Assembly (NCBI GenBank): GCA_028281495.1
Contig: JANQJU010000026.1
Location: 59,109 to 123,108, forward strand
Direction: 5' to 3'
Source: SAR324 cluster bacterium
GTDB taxonomy: Bacteria > SAR324 > NAC60-12
DNA: 64,000 nucleotides
Shown: positions 29,212 to 37,313 of the stretch, piece after piece
How positions within the stretch are numbered: position 1 is the first letter of the stretch
Layout: each line of letters opens with the position of its first letter
The notes under the pieces: generated by a model
Database searches by the model: none
What the model saw: the letters and a program-made list of their open reading frames with translations, nothing else
Told to the model about the DNA's origin: nothing
Position numbers and translations under genes: made by a program

Positions 29212-30120
29212 ATGAACACAACACATAAACTTTGGATGCTGCTCGGGGTTCTATTCTTGAGCAGCAGTATGGCTTCCGTGGACGCCAGCCAGCTGAATGT
29301 CACCGTGAGCATTGCGCCTCAGAAGTACTTTGTCGAACAAATCGGCAAAGAGCACATTGCCGTCAATGTGATGGTCCTTCCTGGGGCAGATCCTCATCAT
29401 TACGAACCCAAGCCTCGACAGATGGTTGCTTTGAGCCAATCTCAAGCTTACTTCGCTCTGGGGATTGAATTTGAGTCCGTTTGGCTAAAAAAATTTAAGA
29501 ATATCAACCCCAAACTGGAGGTGGTGCACACGGATGCAGGCATTAAAAAATTACAAATGAAATCCCATGGGGCCCACTCGGACCACCGTGATTCCCATCA
29601 TTCCCATCAAGATCATGAATCTCATGGGACCGGAACCGATCCTCACATATGGCTCGATCCCCAACTGGTGAAAATGCAGGCACAGCACATTTATGAGGCG
29701 CTGGCTCGCTTAGATCCAGCTCATCAATCCGTTTACCATTCGAACCTCCAAGCCTTCCAGCAGCAATTGGATCTCCTTGACCAAGAAATTCGCTCCACCC
29801 TGAATGTTCCTTCAAAAACAAAGGCATTCATGGTGTTCCATCCCGTGTGGGGCTACTTTGCGGAAGCCTACGGCTTGACTCAAATCCCCATTGAAATCGA
29901 AGGAAAAACTCCAAAGCCCGCCCAAGTGGTAAACTTGGTGAAGTACGCAAGGAAACACAACATTAGGACGATCTTCATTCAACCCCAATTCCCTAAAAAA
30001 AGTGCCGAGGTGATTGCCAATGCCATAGGTGGATCCGTCGTTACGGTGAATCCACTTGCGGAGGATTGGTTGAATAGCTTACGACACCTCGCTCAACAAT
30101 TCCGAACCACCCAACTGTAG
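29212..30120 (+). CDS. znuA: Periplasmic metal-binding protein of a ZnuA/TroA-type ABC importer
   Basis: A 302-residue protein with a signal peptide (residues about 1-26, LWMLLGVLFLSSSMASVDAS). The cluster A-I fold is shown by His63 in DPHHYEP, His145 in DPHIWLDP, His210 in FHPVWGYFAEAYGL and a late acidic ligand region. A His/Asp-rich loop (about residues 118-140, SHGAHSDHRDSHHSHQDH) is characteristic of zinc-specific ZnuA proteins. It captures Zn2+, possibly Mn2+, in the periplasm and hands it to the permease. The ATG at 29212 is preferred over an upstream frame start because GGAG lies six bases before it and the signal peptide follows. The ATPase gene begins 31 bp downstream. Confidence 0.92.
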   Translation: MNTTHKLWMLLGVLFLSSSMASVDASQLNVTVSIAPQKYFVEQIGKEHIAVNVMVLPGADPHHYEPKPRQMVALSQSQAYFALGIEFESVWLKKFKNINPKLEVVHTDAGIKKLQMKSHGAHSDHRDSHHSHQDHESHGTGTDPHIWLDPQLVKMQAQHIYEALARLDPAHQSVYHSNLQAFQQQLDLLDQEIRSTLNVPSKTKAFMVFHPVWGYFAEAYGLTQIPIEIEGKTPKPAQVVNLVKYARKHNIRTIFIQPQFPKKSAEVIANAIGGSVVTVNPLAEDWLNSLRHLAQQFRTTQL

Positions 30121-30151
30121 ATGAACTGCGCTATTTCAACACGGGAATGCC

Positions 30152-30955
30152 ATGTCGCTCATTTTAAAAATTCAAGATCTGCATTTTGCATATCGTCCCG
30201 GTCAGTTCGCCTTAGAACATGTGAATCTGGAGATACAATCTGGAGATTTTCTAGCGGTGCTCGGTCCCAATGGAGGCGGAAAAACCACGCTGCTTAAATT
30301 GATGGTGGGCTTATTAAAACCCACTCATGGGATCACTCGGCTGCTTGGCGGGGAACCGATAGAGCAAGTGCATCGGGTTGGATATTTACCACAACATACG
30401 GACATCAATCCCGATTTTCCCATTTCCGTGTTGGATGTTGTTTTGATGGGACGCTTGAGAGGCACCACTCGGCGATGGGGCACGACTTCCACTGATAAAA
30501 AGCAAGCCTTGATCGCCTTAGAGCGGGTTGGGGTTGCAGAATTCAAGAACCGACGGATTGGTTCCCTTTCTGGTGGGCAGCGACAACGTGTTCTGATTGC
30601 AAGGGCATTGGTCACCAAACCCGATTTGTTATTACTCGATGAACCCACGGCCAGCGTCGATGCGGCTGGAAAAGCAGAATTGTACGAATTGTTGGCCGAA
30701 TTAAACCGCACTATGACGATTGTGGTGATCAGCCACGATATCAGTATCATCCCCATGGCTGTTAAATCCATCGCATGTGTCAATCGAACCTTATACTTTC
30801 ACCCGATTCCTGAAATTACAGAAGCCATGTTGAAAATGATGTACGGTTCAACGAATGGAGACACCTGCCCCGTAGAACTCGTGGCCCACGGGGTGCCTCA
30901 TCGCGTGTTATCTCCTCACCAGAGTTCCCCCCATGATCGAAGCACTTCAGTTTGA
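30152..30955 (+). CDS. znuC: ATP-binding protein of the ZnuABC-type importer
   Basis: A 267-residue ABC ATPase: Walker A GPNGGGKTT (residues 38-46), Q-loop YLPQHTDI, signature LSGGQRQR, Walker B LLLLDEP and the switch His in VVISHDIS. This set is complete, so the protein should be active. The C-terminal tail is longer than the bare nucleotide-binding domain, as in ZnuC. Its place between the binding protein and permease genes fixes the role. The permease start lies inside its last codons (23-bp overlap), which suggests translational coupling. Confidence 0.94.
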   Translation: MSLILKIQDLHFAYRPGQFALEHVNLEIQSGDFLAVLGPNGGGKTTLLKLMVGLLKPTHGITRLLGGEPIEQVHRVGYLPQHTDINPDFPISVLDVVLMGRLRGTTRRWGTTSTDKKQALIALERVGVAEFKNRRIGSLSGGQRQRVLIARALVTKPDLLLLDEPTASVDAAGKAELYELLAELNRTMTIVVISHDISIIPMAVKSIACVNRTLYFHPIPEITEAMLKMMYGSTNGDTCPVELVAHGVPHRVLSPHQSSPHDRSTSV

Positions 30956-31745
30956 ATTCATACAAAATGCCTTGTTCGCGGGTTTTTTAGCATCGGTACT
31001 TTGTGGAGTGATTGGCTCCCTAGTCGTGGTGAAACGTATCGTGTTCATTGCAGGTGGAGTGGCCCATGCTTCTTATGGAGGCATCGGATTGGCATTCTTC
31101 TTTGGGCTTCCTGTATTGCCCAGCGCTCTAGGGTTTGCCTTAGGCATCACCTGGTTGATGGCCCGACTCACTCAACACCGCAAACATCGTAGCGATTCGA
31201 TAATTGGAGTCCTGTGGGCAGCCGGAATGGCCTTTGGAATTATCCTGACAGATCTCACTCCTGGTTATCAAACCGAATTGATCAGTTATCTATTTGGAAG
31301 CATTTTAGCCGTTCCTACTTCCGAGTTGCTCGGAATGTTGGTGCTGAACCTCGTGGTTGTGGGCTTGATGTTCCACTATTACCGGGATTTTCTCGCGTTG
31401 GCTTACGATGAAGAATTTGCCCGTGTCCGAGGCGTTCCAGTGGATCGATTGTATCTTGTGCTGTTGTTGTTGATTGCAGCTTCGGTCGTGATTGTAATCC
31501 GAGTGGTGGGATTGATTCTTGTCTTGGCGTTGCTGACGATTGCGCCTCTGATGGTAGAGCGGTATGCACACTCACTGTCCAAGATGATGGCAAGCGCGAT
31601 TGGCATTAACTTGCTTTTTACAATGACGGGTCTCGGGTTATCTTATCTGTTTGATCTCACTTCAGGTGCAGCCATCATTGCCGTTGCGGTGTTTGGCTAC
31701 GGACTGTCATGGCCTTTGTCGCGTTGGTTCCCTCCTCAATTGTAA
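30933..31745 (+). CDS. znuB: Permease of the ZnuABC-type importer
   Basis: A 270-residue hydrophobic protein of the ABC-3 family. Seven to nine membrane helices can be traced, beginning NALFAGFLASVLCGVIGSLVV and ending GAAIIAVAVFGYGLSWPLSRW. The segment YDEEFARVRGVPVD is the cytoplasmic coupling motif that contacts the ATPase in this family. It forms the channel for the metal captured by the ZnuA-like protein. Its start overlaps the ATPase gene by 23 bp. Confidence 0.93.
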   Translation: MIEALQFEFIQNALFAGFLASVLCGVIGSLVVVKRIVFIAGGVAHASYGGIGLAFFFGLPVLPSALGFALGITWLMARLTQHRKHRSDSIIGVLWAAGMAFGIILTDLTPGYQTELISYLFGSILAVPTSELLGMLVLNLVVVGLMFHYYRDFLALAYDEEFARVRGVPVDRLYLVLLLLIAASVVIVIRVVGLILVLALLTIAPLMVERYAHSLSKMMASAIGINLLFTMTGLGLSYLFDLTSGAAIIAVAVFGYGLSWPLSRWFPPQL

Positions 31746-31765
31746 GCGTTGCTAAAGTCAGATTC

Positions 31766-32092
31766 TCACCACCCTTCTAGAGGGCGATGCTTGGATGGCT
31801 TGAGATGCAATTCCAAAGCTTTATCCAGTTGGGCGGAACACAAGGCGGAATAGACCTTTTCCCCCACTCCAATGATTTTCAAATGCCCTTCTGCTTTCCG
31901 GACCACTTTGGAAGCACTGATCAGTTCTCCCAGTCCGGGGCTGCGAATTTCATGCACTTTTGTCATATCGAGTATGATATTGGTCTTTCCTTCGCTAACC
32001 AACTCTTTCAAGGAATCTCGAAGTTGACCGAAAGATTCTAACAATGAAAAATCAGGATGAACTTCTACCAAGTGATATGCCTGCCAGTCCAT
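31766..32092 (-). CDS. Single-domain STAS protein (anti-sigma factor antagonist type)
   Basis: A 108-residue protein covering one STAS domain. The phosphoacceptor region reads TKVHEIRSPGLGELISA, matching the D-S-S/T-G-L-G segment of SpoIIAA and RsbV; Ser51 is in the phosphorylated position, with Arg in place of the usual Asp before it. Such proteins bind or release an anti-sigma kinase according to phosphorylation. No kinase is in the window, but a SpoIIE-type phosphatase lies about 5 kb away and a second STAS gene is 83 bp upstream on the same strand. It is convergent with the zinc importer operon. Confidence 0.8.
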   Translation of the reverse strand: MDWQAYHLVEVHPDFSLLESFGQLRDSLKELVSEGKTNIILDMTKVHEIRSPGLGELISASKVVRKAEGHLKIIGVGEKVYSALCSAQLDKALELHLKPSKHRPLEGW

Positions 32093-32175
32093 AGGTCCCG
32101 TTTGATTGATGGGGTTTTGTCACGTGCTGCTTACAAGGTGCCTGCAAGGTGCATGGTCACGCTCAGGAGTAGCAA

Positions 32176-32544
32176 CTATCTTTGGAGATACGCAAGGGCT
32201 TTTTCTTCGGTTTCAAAAATGCGAAATACCTGATCGAATTGAGCCAACTCGAACAAAGTTAAGGTGCTCGGCGAGACTCGGCAAAACACAACTTCACCTT
32301 GGCTCTTTTTTAAATGAGTATGCAAACGCACAATCCAACCAATACCGAGGGATGTCGTGGAAGATACCTTGCTGAAGTCCAACACCACATGCTTCACATT
32401 GCTTTGAGACAGAATCGTTTTCACTTGTCCCCAGGCGACTTCAATAAGCTCGAGATCGGTTTCGCCAATTACGGGAACCATTAGCTCTCCTTCTAAAACT
32501 AACACACAAGTATTCCTTACAATACGGTGGGTGATTTCAATCAT
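32176..32544 (-). CDS. Single-domain STAS protein, second copy
   Basis: A 122-residue STAS domain protein. The core VKHVVLDFSKVSSTTSLGIGWIVRLHTHLKK matches SpoIIAA/RsbV, with Ser65 at the phosphoacceptor position and Thr before it. The C-terminal LTLFELAQFDQVFRIFETEEKAL is the usual last helix pair. It differs considerably from the adjacent STAS protein, so the two are not recent duplicates. Likely part of a partner-switching regulator (inference). Confidence 0.82.
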   Translation of the reverse strand: MIEITHRIVRNTCVLVLEGELMVPVIGETDLELIEVAWGQVKTILSQSNVKHVVLDFSKVSSTTSLGIGWIVRLHTHLKKSQGEVVFCRVSPSTLTLFELAQFDQVFRIFETEEKALAYLQR

Positions 32545-32742
32545 GCTTTCTCCTAATCATGTAGTTTATAATGGCCTTCGTATTAACGTTGATACCCTTG
32601 AAAAACAAGTTAATCTGCGTTCTTAACCTTGCGAATCAATCACAGGATTGATTGCCTTAATTTGTTATGTAGTAGGTGAGTTTCCGATAATTTTGTTCAA
32701 ATCGTCGATTTTCATCAATAACCTCTAAGCCTGAGAAGTCCT

Positions 32743-33876
32743 ATGCTCCCATGCCAAAGACACCTGTTTAATCTTCCTAAAGACATTGCTTATTTGAATT
32801 GTGCCTACCTCTCTCCGCAATTGCATCGAGTGAGTGAAGCCGGGCATCGGAGTGTCGCCATGAAAGAATCGCCATGGTTGGTGAAACCTTCCGATTTCTT
32901 CGAGAACACCGAAGCGGTACGCGGCTTGTTTGCTCAGGTTGTCGGAACACAAGCCGACAATATCGCGATTGTGCCTGCCGTGAGTTACGCCATGGCTGTC
33001 GCAGCGAAAAATGTACTATTCTCTTCAGGACAAAGAATTTTGGTGTTATCTGAACAATTTCCTTCGAATGTGTATCCTTGGATGGAATTAGTGAAGGAAT
33101 ATGACGCCGAACTGGTCACAGTGGATGCCCCGGAAGATCGAAATTGGACTCAAGCGATTCTGGAGAAGTTGGACGAAACGATTGCCTTGGTCGCCTTACC
33201 CAATTGTCATTGGACCGACGGAAGTTTGATCGATCTGGTGAAGATTGGGAAACAATGCCGTGCACTTCAATCCGCATTAGTGATTGACGCCACTCAATCT
33301 CTAGGGGCCTGGCCGTTGAATGTAGAGGAAGTGCAACCCGATTTCTTAGTCGCCGCAGGTTACAAGTGGATGCTCGGGCCTTATAGTTTGGGGTACCTGT
33401 ATGTGGCTCCCAAGTACCATCAAGGTTTGCCTTTGGAGCACAACTGGATTTCGCGAAAAAATAGCGAAGACTTTGCAGGTTTGGTGAATTATCGAGAGGA
33501 ATTTCAGGATGGGGCACGCCGTTTCGATGTCGGAGAACGGAGCAATTTCACTTTGATGCCCATGAGTAGAGAAGCCTTATCACAAATCTTGGAATGGGGG
33601 GTACCCAACATCGCCGCTGCTATTGGCAAGCTCACCGAACTCATTGCTCAACGAGCGACGGATTTGGGACTGTATGTGACCCCCAACCACCTGAGGGCCA
33701 CTCATATGCTTGGCATCCACTTTCCGCAGGGTGTTCCCGACACCCTGACAGATCAACTGGTGAAAAACCAAATTTACGTGAGTGTGCGGGGGTCCTCGGT
33801 ACGGATTGCCCCTCATGTGTATAACACCGTGGACGATGTGGACCGCTTGTTTGAAGTGCTCCAAGCGGTTCTATGA
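32743..33876 (+). CDS. Class V aminotransferase family, PLP-dependent enzyme
   Basis: A 377-residue fold-type I PLP enzyme of the class V group, which includes cysteine desulfurases and kynureninase-like lyases. Asp182 in VIDATQSLGAWPL binds the pyridine nitrogen and Lys208 in AAGYKWMLGP is the Schiff-base lysine. ALPNCHWTDGSLIDL provides the usual His stacking region. There is no obvious catalytic Cys loop of IscS/SufS type, so a desulfurase role is not supported; related proteins are annotated only as isopenicillin-N epimerase-like or class V aminotransferases. The gene is monocistronic, convergent with ettA and separated from it by 5 bp. Confidence 0.85.
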   Translation: MLPCQRHLFNLPKDIAYLNCAYLSPQLHRVSEAGHRSVAMKESPWLVKPSDFFENTEAVRGLFAQVVGTQADNIAIVPAVSYAMAVAAKNVLFSSGQRILVLSEQFPSNVYPWMELVKEYDAELVTVDAPEDRNWTQAILEKLDETIALVALPNCHWTDGSLIDLVKIGKQCRALQSALVIDATQSLGAWPLNVEEVQPDFLVAAGYKWMLGPYSLGYLYVAPKYHQGLPLEHNWISRKNSEDFAGLVNYREEFQDGARRFDVGERSNFTLMPMSREALSQILEWGVPNIAAAIGKLTELIAQRATDLGLYVTPNHLRATHMLGIHFPQGVPDTLTDQLVKNQIYVSVRGSSVRIAPHVYNTVDDVDRLFEVLQAVL

Positions 33877-33881
33877 ACGGT

Positions 33882-35567
33882 TCATGCTCGCGTCAATTGA
33901 CGATACTTGATTCGTTTCGGTTGGTCGGCTTCTACGCCCAGACGGCGTTTCCGATCCGCTTCATATTCCGAATAATTTCCATCAAACCAGAGCACCTGGC
34001 TGTCGCCTTCAAACGCAAGGATGTGGGTCACGATCCGGTCTAAGAACCAGCGGTCGTGACTGATGATGATGGCAGAACCTGCAAATTGTTCCAACGCTTC
34101 TTCCAAAGCTCGCATCGTATTGACATCCAGATCGTTGGTCGGCTCATCGAGTAACAACACATTGGCTTCCTCTTTGAGCATCCGAGCCAAATGCACACGA
34201 TTGCGCCCTCCTCCTGAGAGAGAAGTCACTTTCTTCTGCTGATCATTCCCTCCGAAATTGAAACGAGCGACATAGGCTCGTGAATTGACTTGCCGGGTTC
34301 CCAAAGTCAGCATGTCTTGCCCGTCAGAAATCGTCTCCCACACGGTTTTCTCAGGATCGAGCACATCACGGCTTTGGTCCACATAGGCTAGTTTGACCGT
34401 CTCTCCAACGCGGATCGTTCCTGAGTCGGGCGTTTCTTGTTGGGTGATCATACGGAACAGTGTGGTTTTTCCCGCCCCGTTGGGGCCGATCACTCCCACG
34501 ATGGCCCCGGGTGGGATCGAAAAGGTCATGTCTTCAACCAATAAACGATCCTCATAGGCTTTCTTGACGTTTTCCACTTCAATCGCCACATCTCCCAGCC
34601 TCGGACCGGGGGGGATATAAATTTCGACCTCATTGGGAGCTTTTTCTTTTTGGTCGTTCAGGAGTTTGTCATAGGCACTGATGCGGGCCTTGGATTTGGC
34701 ATGACGGCCTTTGGGGGTCATGCGTATCCATTCCAACTCACGTTCTAGGGTTTTTTGGCGCTGGGTTTCTTGTTTTTCTTCGGATTGCAATCGATTCTTT
34801 TTCTGTTCCAGCCAAGACGAGTAATTGCCTTTCCAAGGAATCCCCTTGCCACGGTCCAATTCCAAAATCCATCCCGCGACATTGTCCAAAAAATAACGAT
34901 CATGGGTGACCGCAATGATGGTCCCTTCATAACGCTGGAGGTGGTGTTCCAACCAAGCGACCGTTTCGGCATCGAGGTGATTCGTGGGTTCGTCCAACAA
35001 AAGAATATCGGGTTTTTGCAATAGCAACCGGCACAAGGCAACCCGGCGTTTTTCCCCACCGGATAAAACTCGAATCGACGCATCACTGGGAGGACAACGC
35101 AAGGCATCCATTGCCATCTCCAAGCGAGAGTCCAAATCCCACGCATCGAGAGCATCTAATTTTTCTTGGACGTTTCCCTGCTTTTCAATGAGTTGGGTCA
35201 TTTCATCATCGGACATCGGTTCGGCAAATTTTTCATTGATCGCATTGTATTCATTCAACAGATCGACCACCTCTTGGACGCCCTCTTCCACCACCGCTTT
35301 TACTGTTTTTTCGGGGTCTAAATCCGGCTCTTGTTCAAGGTAGCCGATGGTATGTCCTGGAGTGATCGAGGTTTCTCCCACAATATCTGTGTCCACCCCT
35401 GCCAAAATACGAAGCAGGGTACTTTTCCCTGCCCCGTTCAGACCCAGGACGCCAATTTTGGCTCCGTAAAAATAAGAAAGGTTGATGTCCTTGAGGACAG
35501 GTTTATTTTGATAATACTTACTCACTTTCATCATCGAATAGATGATTTTGTTCGGTTCGTTGCTCAT
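33882..35567 (-). CDS. ettA: Energy-dependent translational throttle protein EttA (ABC-F)
   Basis: At 561 residues it matches the E. coli EttA length (555). Two ABC domains are complete: Walker A GLNGAGKST and GPNGAGKTT, signatures LSGGEKRR and LSGGGRNR, Walker B LLLDEPTNHLD and LLLDEPTNDLD. Between them lies the arm/linker with KGNYSSWLEQKK and the EttA-typical ELEWIRMTPKGRHAKSKARI. No membrane segments are present. EttA binds the ribosomal E site and gates the first elongation steps according to ATP/ADP. The only oddity is Gly for Glu in the second signature. ATG at 35567 has GGGAG about ten bases upstream, and a 20-bp tandem array starts 26 bases upstream of the start. Confidence 0.96.
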   Translation of the reverse strand: MSNEPNKIIYSMMKVSKYYQNKPVLKDINLSYFYGAKIGVLGLNGAGKSTLLRILAGVDTDIVGETSITPGHTIGYLEQEPDLDPEKTVKAVVEEGVQEVVDLLNEYNAINEKFAEPMSDDEMTQLIEKQGNVQEKLDALDAWDLDSRLEMAMDALRCPPSDASIRVLSGGEKRRVALCRLLLQKPDILLLDEPTNHLDAETVAWLEHHLQRYEGTIIAVTHDRYFLDNVAGWILELDRGKGIPWKGNYSSWLEQKKNRLQSEEKQETQRQKTLERELEWIRMTPKGRHAKSKARISAYDKLLNDQKEKAPNEVEIYIPPGPRLGDVAIEVENVKKAYEDRLLVEDMTFSIPPGAIVGVIGPNGAGKTTLFRMITQQETPDSGTIRVGETVKLAYVDQSRDVLDPEKTVWETISDGQDMLTLGTRQVNSRAYVARFNFGGNDQQKKVTSLSGGGRNRVHLARMLKEEANVLLLDEPTNDLDVNTMRALEEALEQFAGSAIIISHDRWFLDRIVTHILAFEGDSQVLWFDGNYSEYEADRKRRLGVEADQPKRIKYRQLTRA

Positions 35568-35592
35568 GACAAACTAACTCCCTGTTTAATGG

Positions 35593-35652
35593 TTTGAGGT
35601 GAATAATAATAGTTTGAGGTGAATAATAATAGTTTGAGGTGAATAATAAAAT
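35593..35652. repeat. Short tandem array, 20 bp x 3
   Basis: Units beginning tttgaggtgaataataa start at 35593, 35613 and 35633; the third has mismatches at its end. The array lies in the gap between pyk and ettA, directly upstream of the ettA ribosome-binding site, so it would fall in the ettA leader if transcription starts further upstream. Confidence 0.9.
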
Positions 35653-35788
35653 GGGGGTGTAATCCGGAAGGCAACCTACCGAATCTTCCGTCGATTCGCA
35701 AGAAATGGACCTACCCCGCTGCGGTCTGAGGGGGCAGGTATCAGGAATGTAGTGTAAGCAGGGTCGGTGTCGGGAATGCGGGTCAGGA

Positions 35789-37186
35789 TTAAGGGATGGG
35801 GCGGATTTGAATGGAGTCGATAATCCCTTCATCGGTTTGCATATCAGAAAGGACTACAATTTCTTCGCCCGCAGCCACAAAACCTCGGTCTCTTAAAATC
35901 CGAAATGCGTTATGCAGCGTTTCTTCCGGCTTCGTACTGAATGGCATGAAAAATGGTATGACACTCCGATTCAGCACCATCGTACGGAAAGTTTTGGGGT
36001 TGTCGGTAAATGAATAAATTTTGAGACCAAATGGACGACAATTGGAAGCATAATCGGCAGTAAATCCGGTTCGGGTTAGCACCAAAATGCCTTTGTCTTT
36101 CAATCGAATCGCTAAATCCACCGCACATGAGGCCACATGTTGTTCCCGCTTCGGCACATTCAAATTGCGCCGAGCATACCCCACTCCCGGAAAGGTTTCG
36201 GTTTTGCGAGCCAATTTGACAAGATGTTCGACGGCCCGGATCGGATATTTCCCGACCGTGGTTTCTCCTGACAGCATGATGGCGTCAGCTTCTTCATAGA
36301 CCGCATTCGACACATCGGTTACTTCCGCACGAGTGGGAATCGGATTTTCAATCATGGATTCCAAAAGGTGGGTGGCGATGATCAGCCGCTTGCCATGCTG
36401 AGCGCACAAAGCACCGATACGGCGCTGGATGTGAGGCAGTTCTTCAATGTCGACTTCGACCCCTAAGTCCCCACGGGCGACCATGATGCCATCCGCAGCT
36501 TTGATGATCTCTTCAACGTTTTCCACCCCTTCATGATTCTCAATTTTGGCAATGATTTTTACCTTACCGACCATGTCTCCTAACAAGGCCTGCACCTCGT
36601 GGATGTTGGACGCTTCTCGAACAAACGAAAGCGCGACGAAATCGATGCCTTGTTCCAAACCAAACAAAATGTCGGATTTATCTTTTTCCGTAATTGCAGG
36701 TAAATTGACGGTCACTCCAGGAAGGTTCACGTGGCGACGTCCTTTGATATACCCGCCATCAATCACCTCACACATCATTGTATATTTGTCTTTGCTCAAG
36801 ACTTTCAAATTGATCAGCCCATTATCAATTGTGATCTTATCCCCATCGCTCACACTGTGGATCAAATCGGGGTAACCGATGTATAACAAGTTGGGCTTTT
36901 CTTCCATGGGCACCACCGCCACTTCGATTTTTTCCCCAACAACCGCATCCACCTCGGTATCTCCTGTTCGAATTTCCGGCCCTTTGGTGTCCAATAAAAT
37001 ACCTACCGGATAGTCGATGTTTTCGTTCAATCGTTTAATTCGCTCGATCACTTTCCCATGCGTTTCGTGGTCGCCGTGCGACATGTTCATCCGGGCCACA
37101 TTCATACCGGCATGAAACAGTTTTTCTAACATTTCGTAAGAGTTGGTCGCGGGACCTATAGTACAAATCACTTTCGTATTGACCAT
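35789..37186 (-). CDS. pyk: Pyruvate kinase
   Basis: A 465-residue pyruvate kinase, which converts phosphoenolpyruvate and ADP to pyruvate and ATP in glycolysis. The N-terminal CTIGPATNSYEML, ARMNMSHGDHETH, the K+/Mg2+ site region IAKIENHEGVEN, the MVARGDLGVEV loop and the ESMIENPIPTRAEVTDVSNAV segment are all present, followed by a C-terminal allosteric-type domain from about residue 340. The active-site helix reads IIATHLLESM where most enzymes have IATQMLESM. It lies upstream of ettA on the same strand with a 221-bp gap, so separate transcription is possible. Confidence 0.96.
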   Translation of the reverse strand: MVNTKVICTIGPATNSYEMLEKLFHAGMNVARMNMSHGDHETHGKVIERIKRLNENIDYPVGILLDTKGPEIRTGDTEVDAVVGEKIEVAVVPMEEKPNLLYIGYPDLIHSVSDGDKITIDNGLINLKVLSKDKYTMMCEVIDGGYIKGRRHVNLPGVTVNLPAITEKDKSDILFGLEQGIDFVALSFVREASNIHEVQALLGDMVGKVKIIAKIENHEGVENVEEIIKAADGIMVARGDLGVEVDIEELPHIQRRIGALCAQHGKRLIIATHLLESMIENPIPTRAEVTDVSNAVYEEADAIMLSGETTVGKYPIRAVEHLVKLARKTETFPGVGYARRNLNVPKREQHVASCAVDLAIRLKDKGILVLTRTGFTADYASNCRPFGLKIYSFTDNPKTFRTMVLNRSVIPFFMPFSTKPEETLHNAFRILRDRGFVAAGEEIVVLSDMQTDEGIIDSIQIRPIP

Positions 37187-37313
37187 AACGTTTCCTTAAA
37201 TGAAGTCTGGTTGGCAATATGCTGCGTTGAGGGTTTACAAAATACAGCACTTTCCGTGTGGGTGCGAATGCACCTACTGCATCGCCCCTTTTCTCATAAA
37301 ACACAATACTTTA

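Noticed and set aside
32743..33876. Cysteine desulfurase (IscS/SufS) reading of the class V aminotransferase
   Set aside because: No catalytic cysteine loop and no Fe-S assembly genes nearby.
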